In this document: one piece after another, positions 7,598 to 16,115 of the stretch
How positions within the stretch are numbered: position 1 is the first letter of the stretch
How the letters are laid out: the number at the start of each line of letters is the position of its first letter
Source: Actinomycetes bacterium
GTDB lineage: Bacteria > Actinomycetota > Humimicrobiia > JAHJRV01
Assembly (NCBI GenBank): GCA_030612085.1
Contig: JAUWOM010000004.1
Span: 1-25,434, forward strand
Length of the DNA: 25,434 nucleotides
Direction: 5' to 3'
Position numbers and translations under genes: made by a program
Notes under the pieces: model-generated
The model's input: only the letters and a program-made list of their open reading frames with translations
The model's database searches: none
Told to the model about the DNA's origin: nothing

Positions 7598-10500
7598 ATG
7601 TTCGAAAAAATAAAAAAGAGAGATGAAAGAATTGTCAAATTTGATCAAAGAAAAATCACTGATGCAATATTGAAAGCAGGTCAGGAAACTAAGGAATTTG
7701 GACTACATACCTCACGAAAACTTTCCAATAAAGTTATTAAAAAAGCTAAAGAAATTATTAAGGATGAAATTCCAACTGTTGAGAAGATTCAAGATTTAGT
7801 AGAGACAGTTCTAATTGAATCTGGTTATATAAAGACCGCAAAGGCATATATTATTTACAGGGATCAGCATGCTAAGATTCGTGATGTAAAAAGCGCTGTT
7901 AGCCTTAAGTTAGTAGATGAATATATTGAGAATGAAGATTGGAGAGTTAATGAGAATAGTAATATGACCTATTCTCTTCAGGGATTAAATAATCATATTG
8001 CCTCAGTAATCTCTGCACATTATTGGTTATATAAAATATATCCTAAAGATGTTAGAAAAGCACATATTTGTGGAGATTTTCATATACATGATTTATCGAT
8101 TATTGCCCCGTACTGTATATCCTCTATGCAAAGAGTTATAACTTGTAATGGAGCAAAACTGGCTAAAGATGTTAGGATAGGTGATGAGTTAATGGGATTT
8201 GACAGCATAGAGTTCAAACCAACAAAAGTTATTGAAATTTTTAAGAGAGAAGTTGACGAAATATTGGAAATCAGGGCTAAAGCAGGAAAAGTCATCAAAA
8301 AAATAAAAGTTACTTGTGAACATCCGTTTTTAACTAAAGAGGGGTGGATAGAAGCAGGAGATTTAAAAAAGGGAGATATCATCATCACTGCAACTGGAAA
8401 AGATATGAAAGCTTTCTATCACAATTATGGTCGACTTAAAAATAAAAAGGACTTATGGAATATGAAAAGGGCACGGGAAGTTTTATATGAAAGAATGAAG
8501 AATAAAGAATTTCGTGAGAACCTCGATGAAATAGGGAGAAGAAATTTAAAGAAAGCTAAAGAAGTTTACAAAGAACTATGGAGAGACAAAGAATGGAAAA
8601 AATGGATAATAGACAGAAGAAGAAAAAGCGGATTATATAAAAAAGCATCCCAAAGAATGAAATTTAATAATCCAATGAAAGATAAAGAGACTGCTAAAAG
8701 AGTTGCCATAAATAGAAAAAGAAATAATACAGGATTTTTTGAAACTAATAATCCTATGAATGATCCAGTTAAAAAAAGAGAAATAATGAAAAAAGCTGGA
8801 TCAAGAAGGTTACCGTCAGGACTGGAGAAAAGAATTCTTAAAATAATTAAAAAACATAATTTACCTATAAATTATGTTGGAAATGGTGATATATGGATTG
8901 GGAAATACAATCCGGATTTTATTGATGAAACTGGAGAAAAATTAATTGAAGTTTTTCGTAGTTCAATGTTTGGTACAAGTAGAATCCCTGAAATGGAAAA
9001 GAAAAAGAGACATTATAAAAAATATAATAAAAAATGCTTACTTTTAAATGCAGATAATTATTCAAGTGACATAGAAATTGCTAAAGAAATAAGAGAGTTT
9101 ATTAGTAATGGTGCTGAAATTATTGATATTAAAAAAATAAGAGCAAAAAGATTTAGAGGAAGACAATATAAATACAAAGTTATAAATTTTCACTGTGAAC
9201 CATTTAATAATTTTGTTGTAGAAAGAATGATAACCCACAACTGCGTGGGATGGTCTTTGAAAGATCTGTTAATTCGTGGATTTGGTGGTGTTCCTGGAAA
9301 GATTGAAAGTAAACCAGCTAAACATTTTCGTGCTGCTCTTGGTCAGATAGTAAACTTTTTCTATACATTACAGGGTGAGACTGCAGGTGCGGAAGCATTT
9401 AGTTCAGTGGACACATATTTAGCCCCCTTTATTAGATATGACAAATTGTCTTATAGAGAAACCAAGCAAGCTATACAGGAATTTTTATTTAATATAAACA
9501 TCCCAACTCGAGTTGGTTTTCAAAGTTTAGTCTGGGATGAGCAGGTAGTAATTAGAGAGAATGGAAAAATCAAGATAAAAAAAATTGGGGAATTAGTTGA
9601 CTCTCAATTTGAAAAAAAATCCCATAGGGTTTTGGAGGATAATCCTGGTAGTTTTGCTGTTGAGAATGATGATGATTTTAAGGTTTTGTCCTTCAACCAA
9701 AAGGGTGAAGCGGTTTGGGTAAAAGTTAAGGCTTTTATAAGACATAAAGTTCCTAAAGGGAGTAAGTTTGTTAAAGTCAGAACAAGTAAAGGAACAGCTT
9801 CTGTCTCTCCAGCTCATTCACTTTTTAGATTTGAAAAACTCAATGGAGAATTTAATGTTAAACCTTTTTCAGCAAAAGAGGTAAGGGATGAACATTTCAA
9901 TAGTAAATTAAAGCCTGTTAACCACTTTATAGCCATTAAATCAGTGAAAAATGAAGGAAATAAGAAAAAACTTGATCTTTTAGAAATTCTTCAGGAATTT
10001 CCATATCTCTGGCAAAAGGTTTATGTGAATGTTCACGAGGGAACAATTGATAAATTAAAAGAAAAAGTAAAAGAGTATTATGGGGGAATAACTCCATTTT
10101 ATATTCAATTTAATCTCCATGACCGAGGTGTATTAAGTGATTGGAAGAGTAAAAAAATTGTCAGACTTGATATCTTTTTGAGGTTTTTAGAAGAAAATAA
10201 TGCCTTAGGATTTTACCTTAGAAATAGTAAGATTAAGACTTCAAGATTTTTGCAGGGACAAGACCTGTTGAATTTTATAAAAACCTGTGGTTGGTATATT
10301 GCTGAGGGTCATGCTGAGATCAGTAACTCATTTCTTATTTCTCAGAGTGAGCCTGGGGAGATTAAAAGAATTTTAAAAAGTTTGGGAATCCTTGGAAGAA
10401 TAGAAAAATCAAAAGGTTATTCTCTAAAAGGAACTAAAACCAAGCCAGTTTATAAAATCTCTGGTAATGGTATTTTAGCTGCTTTAGTGATTGCAATCTG

Positions 10501-12220
10501 TGGTACTTACAGTACACAAAAAGAGGTTCCGTGGTTTGTTTATCAACTGGAACCTAAACTCCAAAAAGCCTTTCTTAAAAGCATCCTATCTGGCGATGGA
10601 TCAGAATATGAAAAATACTGGGATTTGTCAACAACTTCCAAAAAACTTTCAGCTGGACTTTCTTTACTTCTGAGTATGAACGGTTATAAATTTAGTGTTT
10701 ATGAAGAAGAAGGAAGGAAGGAAGAATGGAGCGATCAATATACTTTAAGGATTTTCAAAGATAAAAAAAGAAAAGAGGCTTACTCTGTTGGTGATTTTAC
10801 AGCTCGGATTTGCAGTCGGTTAGAGAAGTTTAAATATGATAAAGAATTTGAGTATGATCTTTCTGTTGATTTACCTCAAGAGAATTTTGCTGGTGGTGCA
10901 GGACTTTTGCTTTTTCATAATACTCCATTTACAAATGTCACAATGGATTTAGTACCCCCAAGTATAATTGCCAATGAACATGTTATTATTGGTGGAAAAA
11001 TGCAAAAAGTACAATATGGTGAATTTCAAAAAGAGATAGACCTTTTCAATAAAGTATTTGCAGAAGTTATGTCAGAAGGTGATGCAAAAGGAAGAGTATT
11101 TACCTTTCCAATTCCTACATACAACATTACCGAGGATTTTGATTGGAATAATCCAGTGCTTGAACCGATATGGAATATGACTTCTAAATATGGTACACCA
11201 TATTTTGCTAATTTTATAAATTCTGACATGAAACCTGAAGATGCTACCTCTATGTGTTGCCGGCTTCGTATAGATCAAAGAGAATTGAGAAAGAGAGGTG
11301 GTGGTTTTTTTGCAGCGAATCCCCTAACTGGTAGTATTGGAGTAGCAACAATTAATATGCCAAGAATTGGGTACTTTTCAAAAGATGAAAAGGAGTTCTT
11401 TGACAGACTTAAAGAAAAAATGGATCTGGCAAAAAAGAGTCTTGAGATCAAAAGAAAGGTATTGGAAAGATTCACAGAAAATAATTTATATCCATATGCA
11501 AAATATTATCTTAATTCAATTAAAAAAAGATTTAGAGGATACTGGAGAAATCATTTCTCAACAATTGGTCTAATTGGAATGAATGAAGCATGTTTAAACT
11601 TTTTAGGAAAAGATATCGCAACTCAGGAGGGTAGAGATTTTTCCATAAGAGTTTTAGATCTCATGAGAGAAAAGCTTATGGACTATCAAAATGAGACTGA
11701 CAATATTTATAATCTTGAAGCGACTCCAGCAGAAGGTGCAACCTTTAGACTTGCAAAAACTGATAAGGAAAAATTCCCGGAGATTATTTGTGCAAATGAA
11801 GAAGCCTTTAAAAATGGGACAGCTCCTTATTATACAAATTCAACACAGCTTCCTGTTGGATATACTGATGACATCTTTGAAGCCTTAGATTTACAGGATG
11901 AACTTCAAACTAAATATACTGGTGGTACTGTTTTTCATGGCTTTATTGGAGAAAAATTGCCTGATGGTGAGAGTTCTAAAATACTGGCAAAAAAGATTGC
12001 AGAAAATTATAGACTTCCTTATTTTACAATTACTCCTACCTTTAGTATTTGTCCACAAGATGGTTATTTGTCTGGTGAGCATGAAACTTGTCCAGAATGT
12101 GGAGCAATTACTGAAGTTTATTCCAGAGTGGTTGGATATATAAGACCTGTTAAACAATGGAATAAAGGAAAGAGATCGGAATTTAAAGATCGTAAAACCT
12201 TCTTAATAGATAAAAAGTAA
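7598..12220 (+). CDS. nrdD: Anaerobic ribonucleoside-triphosphate reductase precursor with two inteins
   Basis: Glycyl-radical enzyme that reduces ribonucleotides to deoxyribonucleotides without oxygen. The precursor has 1540 residues; removing the inteins (173-548 and 643-1108) leaves 698, the normal NrdD length. An ATP-cone domain covers about 1-95 (KIKKRDERIVKFDQRKI...YIIYRDQH). Extein motifs include GDFHIHDL before intein 1, INIPTRVGFQ/TPFTNVTMDL around intein 2, the active-site pair C1220-C1221 in SMCCRLRID, a C-terminal metal-binding stretch (SICPQDGYLSGEHETCPECG), and the glycyl-radical loop RVVGYIRP with G1513. GAAAGG lies upstream of the ATG. nrdG follows after 15 nt. Two NrdR-like boxes about 390 nt upstream suggest dNTP-responsive control. 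Both exteins look intact. Confidence 0.96.
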   Translation: MFEKIKKRDERIVKFDQRKITDAILKAGQETKEFGLHTSRKLSNKVIKKAKEIIKDEIPTVEKIQDLVETVLIESGYIKTAKAYIIYRDQHAKIRDVKSAVSLKLVDEYIENEDWRVNENSNMTYSLQGLNNHIASVISAHYWLYKIYPKDVRKAHICGDFHIHDLSIIAPYCISSMQRVITCNGAKLAKDVRIGDELMGFDSIEFKPTKVIEIFKREVDEILEIRAKAGKVIKKIKVTCEHPFLTKEGWIEAGDLKKGDIIITATGKDMKAFYHNYGRLKNKKDLWNMKRAREVLYERMKNKEFRENLDEIGRRNLKKAKEVYKELWRDKEWKKWIIDRRRKSGLYKKASQRMKFNNPMKDKETAKRVAINRKRNNTGFFETNNPMNDPVKKREIMKKAGSRRLPSGLEKRILKIIKKHNLPINYVGNGDIWIGKYNPDFIDETGEKLIEVFRSSMFGTSRIPEMEKKKRHYKKYNKKCLLLNADNYSSDIEIAKEIREFISNGAEIIDIKKIRAKRFRGRQYKYKVINFHCEPFNNFVVERMITHNCVGWSLKDLLIRGFGGVPGKIESKPAKHFRAALGQIVNFFYTLQGETAGAEAFSSVDTYLAPFIRYDKLSYRETKQAIQEFLFNINIPTRVGFQSLVWDEQVVIRENGKIKIKKIGELVDSQFEKKSHRVLEDNPGSFAVENDDDFKVLSFNQKGEAVWVKVKAFIRHKVPKGSKFVKVRTSKGTASVSPAHSLFRFEKLNGEFNVKPFSAKEVRDEHFNSKLKPVNHFIAIKSVKNEGNKKKLDLLEILQEFPYLWQKVYVNVHEGTIDKLKEKVKEYYGGITPFYIQFNLHDRGVLSDWKSKKIVRLDIFLRFLEENNALGFYLRNSKIKTSRFLQGQDLLNFIKTCGWYIAEGHAEISNSFLISQSEPGEIKRILKSLGILGRIEKSKGYSLKGTKTKPVYKISGNGILAALVIAICGTYSTQKEVPWFVYQLEPKLQKAFLKSILSGDGSEYEKYWDLSTTSKKLSAGLSLLLSMNGYKFSVYEEEGRKEEWSDQYTLRIFKDKKRKEAYSVGDFTARICSRLEKFKYDKEFEYDLSVDLPQENFAGGAGLLLFHNTPFTNVTMDLVPPSIIANEHVIIGGKMQKVQYGEFQKEIDLFNKVFAEVMSEGDAKGRVFTFPIPTYNITEDFDWNNPVLEPIWNMTSKYGTPYFANFINSDMKPEDATSMCCRLRIDQRELRKRGGGFFAANPLTGSIGVATINMPRIGYFSKDEKEFFDRLKEKMDLAKKSLEIKRKVLERFTENNLYPYAKYYLNSIKKRFRGYWRNHFSTIGLIGMNEACLNFLGKDIATQEGRDFSIRVLDLMREKLMDYQNETDNIYNLEATPAEGATFRLAKTDKEKFPEIICANEEAFKNGTAPYYTNSTQLPVGYTDDIFEALDLQDELQTKYTGGTVFHGFIGEKLPDGESSKILAKKIAENYRLPYFTITPTFSICPQDGYLSGEHETCPECGAITEVYSRVVGYIRPVKQWNKGKRSEFKDRKTFLIDKK
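8114..9241 (+). mobile_element. Intein 1 in NrdD, with NUMOD3-like and Vsr/EDxHD-like nuclease regions
   Basis: 376 residues (173-548 of the precursor), inserted between APY and CVGWSLKDL. It begins with Cys (CISSMQRVITCNG). Splicing block B is VTCEHPFLTKEGW with the TxxH-type histidine; the C-terminal blocks read VINFHCEPFNNFVVERMITHN, ending in the His-Asn pair with +1 Cys. No LAGLIDADG motif is visible. The middle has two NNPM motifs (357-360 and 384-387) typical of NUMOD3 DNA-binding helices. A compact region follows with SGLEKRI, NPDFID (D440), KLIEVF (E451) and a later RHYKKYNKKCLLL, resembling Vsr-like (EDxHD) homing endonucleases. Intein identity is clear; the nuclease family is inferred from pattern. 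Confidence 0.92.
9524..10921 (+). mobile_element. Intein 2 in NrdD, with LAGLIDADG homing endonuclease
   Basis: 466 residues (643-1108), inserted between PTRVGFQ and TPFTNVTMDL. It starts with Ser (SLVWDEQVVIRENGKIKIKKIGELVD), so the first acyl shift would use an oxygen nucleophile. Block B is VRTSKGTASVSPAHSLF. Two LAGLIDADG-type helices are seen: FIKTCGWYIAEGH (acidic E903) and FLKSILSGDGSE (acidic D1000), the two-repeat layout of a monomeric homing endonuclease. It ends VDLPQENFAGGAGLLLFHN followed by +1 Thr. It sits at a different conserved NrdD site from intein 1 and has a different nuclease type, so the two were acquired independently. Both acidic residues are kept, so the nuclease may still be active. 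Confidence 0.93.
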
Positions 12221-12235
12221 GTAATAGAAAATAAA

Positions 12236-13108
12236 ATGATTATTGGTGGACTGCAAAAATTTTCACTCATTGATTATCCCCATAAAATTAGTGCCATAAT
12301 CTTTACTATTGGCTGCAATTTCAGGTGTCCATTTTGTCATAATCCTGAATTAGTCAATCCAAAACTATACCCAAAAAAAATCCCAGAAAATAATGTATTT
12401 GAGTTTTTAGAAAGTAGAATGGAAAAACTTGACGCTGTTGTAATAACCGGTGGTGAACCTACACTACATAAAGATCTCTATCAATTTATTTCAAAGATAA
12501 AATCTATGGATTTCCTGGTTAAATTAGACACAAATGGAACGTATCCAAATATACTGAATAGATTAATTAAAGATAATCTTTTAAACTATATAGCAATGGA
12601 TATTAAAGGATCACTGGATAGATATGAAGAGATAGTTACAACTAAAGTTAATTTAGAGAATATAAAAGACAGCATTAATATAATACTCAGTTTATATAAG
12701 AGTAATAAGACAAAAGATATTCTAAATAAAAAAACAGATTATAAATCTCTTGATACTAAATTCAATATGGAAAAAAAAGTTAATATAAGTAAAAGATCTA
12801 ATGCTGAAATGAAGGCAAATAAAAGTAAAGAAATTTACAAAGATGCTAATTCCAATACAAAAGTCAATACTGATTTAGAAATTAAGTATGAGTTCAGGAC
12901 AACAGTTTTACCAAAGTTTCATAATGAGGGTGAAATTCATAAAATAGGAAAACTAGTTAATGGTGCAAGACTATTTGTTTTACAAAAATTCTATCCTTCA
13001 AAAACATTAGATTTAAATTTTTTGAAAGAAAAACAGTTCTCAAATAACCAGATGCTAAAATTTAAAAAGATACTCGAAAATTACGTGCAAAAATGCCTGA
13101 TTAGGTGA
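12236..13108 (+). CDS. nrdG: Anaerobic ribonucleotide reductase activating protein (radical SAM)
   Basis: Radical-SAM activase that puts the glycyl radical on NrdD. The N-terminal motif FSLIDYPHKISAIIFTIGCNFRCPFCHNPEL carries the CxxxCxxC cluster ligands C27, C31 and C34. VVITGGEPTLHKDL (about 68-81) is the SAM-binding GGE motif, and LDTNGTYP and YIAMDIKGSLDRY follow, as in the pyruvate-formate-lyase-activase-like subfamily. At 290 residues it is longer than usual because of a Lys/Asn/Ser-rich low-complexity segment at about 153-216, after which the family fold resumes (YEFRTTVLPKFH). It starts 15 nt after nrdD; the ribosome binding site is weak (GTAATAG), so translational coupling is likely. 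Confidence 0.93.
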   Translation: MIIGGLQKFSLIDYPHKISAIIFTIGCNFRCPFCHNPELVNPKLYPKKIPENNVFEFLESRMEKLDAVVITGGEPTLHKDLYQFISKIKSMDFLVKLDTNGTYPNILNRLIKDNLLNYIAMDIKGSLDRYEEIVTTKVNLENIKDSINIILSLYKSNKTKDILNKKTDYKSLDTKFNMEKKVNISKRSNAEMKANKSKEIYKDANSNTKVNTDLEIKYEFRTTVLPKFHNEGEIHKIGKLVNGARLFVLQKFYPSKTLDLNFLKEKQFSNNQMLKFKKILENYVQKCLIR

Positions 13109-13166
13109 AAACAGCTAATATCACTAGTAAGATTAAAGTCTTAAGAATGACAATTCCATTCACCAT

Positions 13167-13634
13167 TCACTCTTTTGCTAGTTTGTGTGCTTTTTCTACA
13201 GCAGATATTGGGTCATCCGCTTTTATTATTCTTGGTATACCAAACTCATCTTTACCAATATCCCATGTTTTTAGTCCAATTACTGGTTTATTCATTTTAA
13301 GAGCATGTGAAATTTCAGATAGTGTCCCATACTCTCCCCCAATTGCAATAACAACATCTGCTGCTTTTACAACTAATACATTCCTTGCTTCACCTATTCC
13401 AGTTGGAAGAGATACATCAAGATATTTACTAACACCTATTCTATTATCACCCGGTAATATACCAACTGTTATTCCTCCTGCTTCCTTAGCTCCTTTAGCT
13501 GATGCATCCATGACGCCACCCAATCCTCCACATATAAGTATTGCTTTTCTCTTAGCAATCTCCCTTCCTACTTCATAAGCCAGTTCATATAGTTCTTTAC
13601 CGCACTTACCAGCTCCTATTACTGCAATATACAT
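13167..13634 (-). CDS. TIGR00725-type SLOG/LOG-family protein
   Basis: 155 residues of Rossmann-like SLOG fold: MYIAVIGAGKCGKELYELAYEVG start, ILICGGLGGVMDASAKGAKEAGGITVGILPG in the middle (about 34-62), and VVIAIGGEYGTLSEISHALKMNKPVIGL, the IGGGxGTLxE nucleotide-binding loop. It is often annotated 'possible lysine decarboxylase', which is outdated. Relatives include cytokinin-activating LOG phosphoribohydrolases and algal molybdenum-cofactor carrier protein. Its place beside a MoaD-like gene and a pterin-dependent oxidoreductase makes a cofactor-carrier role conceivable, but this is inference and the gene is on the opposite strand. A strong AAGGAGGGG site precedes the ATG. It converges on nrdG. 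Confidence 0.88.
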   Translation of the reverse strand: MYIAVIGAGKCGKELYELAYEVGREIAKRKAILICGGLGGVMDASAKGAKEAGGITVGILPGDNRIGVSKYLDVSLPTGIGEARNVLVVKAADVVIAIGGEYGTLSEISHALKMNKPVIGLKTWDIGKDEFGIPRIIKADDPISAVEKAHKLAKE

Positions 13635-13789
13635 TTGACCCCTCCTTTTTTTCAGTCTTTAAAACTTAAAAAAGTCTTTGACAAAATAATTAGTTTATTA
13701 TATCTTAAATCAGTATAATTCTTGTTTTTTGCAGACTATTTTTTTTATCTGCTATAATTTATTAAATAAACTATGCTTTATTAAAAATG

Positions 13790-13837
13790 ATGCTTACAAC
13801 AGAGTAAAATCATCTAAAATTTTGTAAGGGTAAGCAT
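13790..13837 (+). promoter_or_regulatory. Inverted repeat with two alternative pairings upstream of the MoaD-like gene
   Basis: ATGCTTAC (13790-13797) pairs perfectly with GTAAGCAT (13830-13837). The overlapping CTTACAA (13793-13799) can instead pair with TTGTAAG (13823-13829). The two folds exclude each other and end about 20 nt before the AGGAG site. It does not resemble any riboswitch I can name. Confidence 0.3.
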
Positions 13838-13872
13838 TATGTTATGAATTCCTTGAAAGGAGATGTAACAGA

Positions 13873-14151
13873 TTGAAAATAAGCGTTGAACTCTTTGGAC
13901 TTGCAAAACGAATTATTGGTAAAAAAATAGTTGAAATAGAATTAAAAGACAAAAATACCCTCAAAGACTTAACTGAGGAATTAGTGAAAAAATACCCCAA
14001 ACTTTTAGAAACAGTAATCAAAGAAAAAACCTTTAAAACAATTGCTCCATACATGTTTAATTTAGATGGGAAACAAGCAATAAGCGATTTAGGATATGAA
14101 TTAAAGGAGGGTGATAGACTACTTCTATTATTTGCAACTGTTGGTGGATAA
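13873..14151 (+). CDS. MoaD/ThiS-family sulfur carrier protein
   Basis: 92 residues, a beta-grasp protein ending in the diagnostic Gly-Gly (FATVGG), which an E1-like enzyme adenylates and thiocarboxylates so it can donate sulfur. Visible parts: ISVELFGLAKRIIGKK (first strands), NTLKDLTEELVKKYP, and DLGYELKEGDRLLLLFATVGG. Start is TTG with AGGAG 10 nt upstream; the nearby ATG (13863) stops at once. It lies 122 nt before an aldehyde:ferredoxin oxidoreductase, a context in which such proteins usually serve as MoaD for molybdo-/tungstopterin synthesis. ThiS, or a role in tRNA or cysteine sulfuration, cannot be excluded. Confidence 0.85.
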   Translation: MKISVELFGLAKRIIGKKIVEIELKDKNTLKDLTEELVKKYPKLLETVIKEKTFKTIAPYMFNLDGKQAISDLGYELKEGDRLLLLFATVGG

Positions 14152-14273
14152 AATTTAACTTAGTACAATTTAATTTTAAAATTCACTTTACAATATTTAA
14201 TTTTTTTTATTATTAATTACAACTAACTATCTTTAAATTAATTAAATCATTTTAACATACAAGGAGGTAAATT

Positions 14274-16115
14274 ATGCACTCTTATAGTGGAAGAATCTTA
14301 CATGTTGATCTCTCCACTAAAGAAACATCTGTTCAAACCGTTAGTGAAGAATTCTTAAAAAAATATCTGGGTGGTGTAGGTTTAGCTTCAAAACTATTAT
14401 ATGACAACATAAAACCAGGAGTTGATCCATTAAGCCCTAAAAATGTTTTAGTTTTTGCATCAAGCGCTTTTGGTGGAACAATAGTCCCTGTTGGTACGAA
14501 ACACGGAGTAGCATCTAAATCACCTCTCACTGGATTTTTAGGAGACTCTTTATCATCAAGCTATTGGTCTCAAACTATAAAGAGAGCGGGATATGATGGA
14601 ATTGTTATAAAGGGAAAAAGTAAAGAACCAATATATCTCTTCATTGACGATGATGATGTTCATTTTAAAAATGCTGAGAATCTTGCTGGATTAGGTTGTT
14701 TTGAGACTGAGGAAGCAATAAGGAATGCTATAGGAGATCAAAATGTGAGAGTAAGTACCATTGGATTGGCAGGAGAAAATCTTGTCAGATTTGCTTGTAT
14801 TTCTAATGATAGAGGAAGAAAAGCTGGAAGAACAGGTCAGGGAGCAGTTATGGGCTCAAAGAATTTAAAAGCCATTGCACTTAGGGGATCAAAATCAATA
14901 ACTGTAGCTAATCCAGAAGAACTTGCCAAAGAGAGTTTAAATCTCATGAAAATAGCACAGGGAGCTCCAACTGAAAAATATAGAATTCTTGGTACTCCTG
15001 CAAATGTACTTGTTATGAATAGGTTAGCAACTTTACCAACTAAAAATTTCCAGGCGGCAACATGGGATAAAGCAGAATTGGTGAGTGGTGAATATTTGCA
15101 TGACCACTTCACAGAAAAAACTGTGGCATGTTCTGGATGTCCCATAGCTTGTGAACATATTGCCAAGGTTGAGGATGGACCTTATAAAGGTGCAAGAACC
15201 AAAATGGAATATGAATCTCTTTTTGCTTTAGGACCATGTTGTGGTATCGATTATATGCCAGCAATTATCAAAGCTTGTGAATTATGTGACACTTATGGAA
15301 TGGATACTATAAGTACTGGTGTAACAGTTGCATGGGCTATGGAATGTTATGAGAAAGGTATATTTACTAAAAAAGACACCGGTGGATTAGATATAAAATT
15401 TGGAAATCATGAAGCCTATACAAAATTAATTGAGAAGATTGCCAAGAGAGAGGGAATTGGTGACCTTTTGGCAGAGGGAACAAAGAGAGCATCAGAAAAA
15501 ATTGGTAAGGGCTCCAAGCATTTTGCAATGCATTCGAAAGGTTTAGAGTTTGCAGGTTATGATCCAAGAGGGCTTAAAACTTTTGCTTTAGGATGTGCTG
15601 TAGGTACAAGAGGTCCTTGTCATAATAGATCTGGAGCTTATGAAGCTGATATAAAAGGATGGACAGATAGATTCACATATGATAAAGAAAAGGGGAAATA
15701 TGCTGCAGAAAGAGAAAATTATGCAGCTACTTTTGATTCACTTGTACTCTGTAAATTCATAAGAGGATGCTTCGAGGATTATTATAAGGAGGCAAGCGAT
15801 TTATATACTCTTACAACAGGTATAGAGATGACACCAGATGAGTTGGAGAAGACTGGAGAAAGAATATGGAATCTTAAAAAAGCATTTAATATAAGAGAGG
15901 GTTGGACAAGAAAAGATGATACTCTCCCTCCAAGGATTATGAAAGACCCTATTCCAGAGGGAGTTGCAAAGGGACACTTAATAGAAAAGAAAGGCTTAGA
16001 ATTCTTAAAGGATGCTTATTATAAAGCAAGAGGTTGGACAAAGGAAGGTATGATACCTAAGGAGAAGTTGATTGAATTAGGCTTAGATGATATTGCAAAG
16101 GAGGTGGCAGTCTAA
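14274..16115 (+). CDS. aor: Aldehyde:ferredoxin oxidoreductase (tungsten/molybdenum bis-pterin)
   Basis: 613 residues, full length for the AOR family, which oxidises aldehydes to carboxylates at a W- or Mo-bis-pterin site with a nearby [4Fe-4S] cluster. The N-terminal domain opens MHSYSGRILHVDLSTKE and has the KYLGGVGLASKLLYDNI pterin-domain stretch, VPVGTKHGVASKSPLTGFLGDS, and AGRTGQGAVMGSKNLKAIALRG (about 184-205). Cluster ligands are C286, C289 and C293 (ACSGCPIAC) plus the distant Cys in FDSLVLCKF. The substrate is unknown; relatives act on simple aldehydes, and the paralogue BamB belongs to class II benzoyl-CoA reductase. AAGGAGGT precedes the ATG. Its stop overlaps the next start (TAATG). 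It would reduce ferredoxin in the cytoplasm. Confidence 0.95.
   Translation: MHSYSGRILHVDLSTKETSVQTVSEEFLKKYLGGVGLASKLLYDNIKPGVDPLSPKNVLVFASSAFGGTIVPVGTKHGVASKSPLTGFLGDSLSSSYWSQTIKRAGYDGIVIKGKSKEPIYLFIDDDDVHFKNAENLAGLGCFETEEAIRNAIGDQNVRVSTIGLAGENLVRFACISNDRGRKAGRTGQGAVMGSKNLKAIALRGSKSITVANPEELAKESLNLMKIAQGAPTEKYRILGTPANVLVMNRLATLPTKNFQAATWDKAELVSGEYLHDHFTEKTVACSGCPIACEHIAKVEDGPYKGARTKMEYESLFALGPCCGIDYMPAIIKACELCDTYGMDTISTGVTVAWAMECYEKGIFTKKDTGGLDIKFGNHEAYTKLIEKIAKREGIGDLLAEGTKRASEKIGKGSKHFAMHSKGLEFAGYDPRGLKTFALGCAVGTRGPCHNRSGAYEADIKGWTDRFTYDKEKGKYAAERENYAATFDSLVLCKFIRGCFEDYYKEASDLYTLTTGIEMTPDELEKTGERIWNLKKAFNIREGWTRKDDTLPPRIMKDPIPEGVAKGHLIEKKGLEFLKDAYYKARGWTKEGMIPKEKLIELGLDDIAKEVAV

Noticed and set aside
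11891..12157. Overlapping open frames on both strands within nrdD, including 11898-12143 plus and 11891-12157 minus
   Set aside because: Their translations show no family features, while the nrdD frame carries the conserved metal-binding and glycyl-radical motifs through this region.
13105..13578. Plus-strand reading frame of 157 codons after nrdG
   Set aside because: It is the antisense shadow of the SLOG/LOG gene (13167-13634), whose protein has clear family motifs and a strong ribosome binding site.
14274..16115. Second selenoprotein or broken gene in aor
   Set aside because: The frame is continuous, full length for the family, and all four cluster cysteines are encoded normally.
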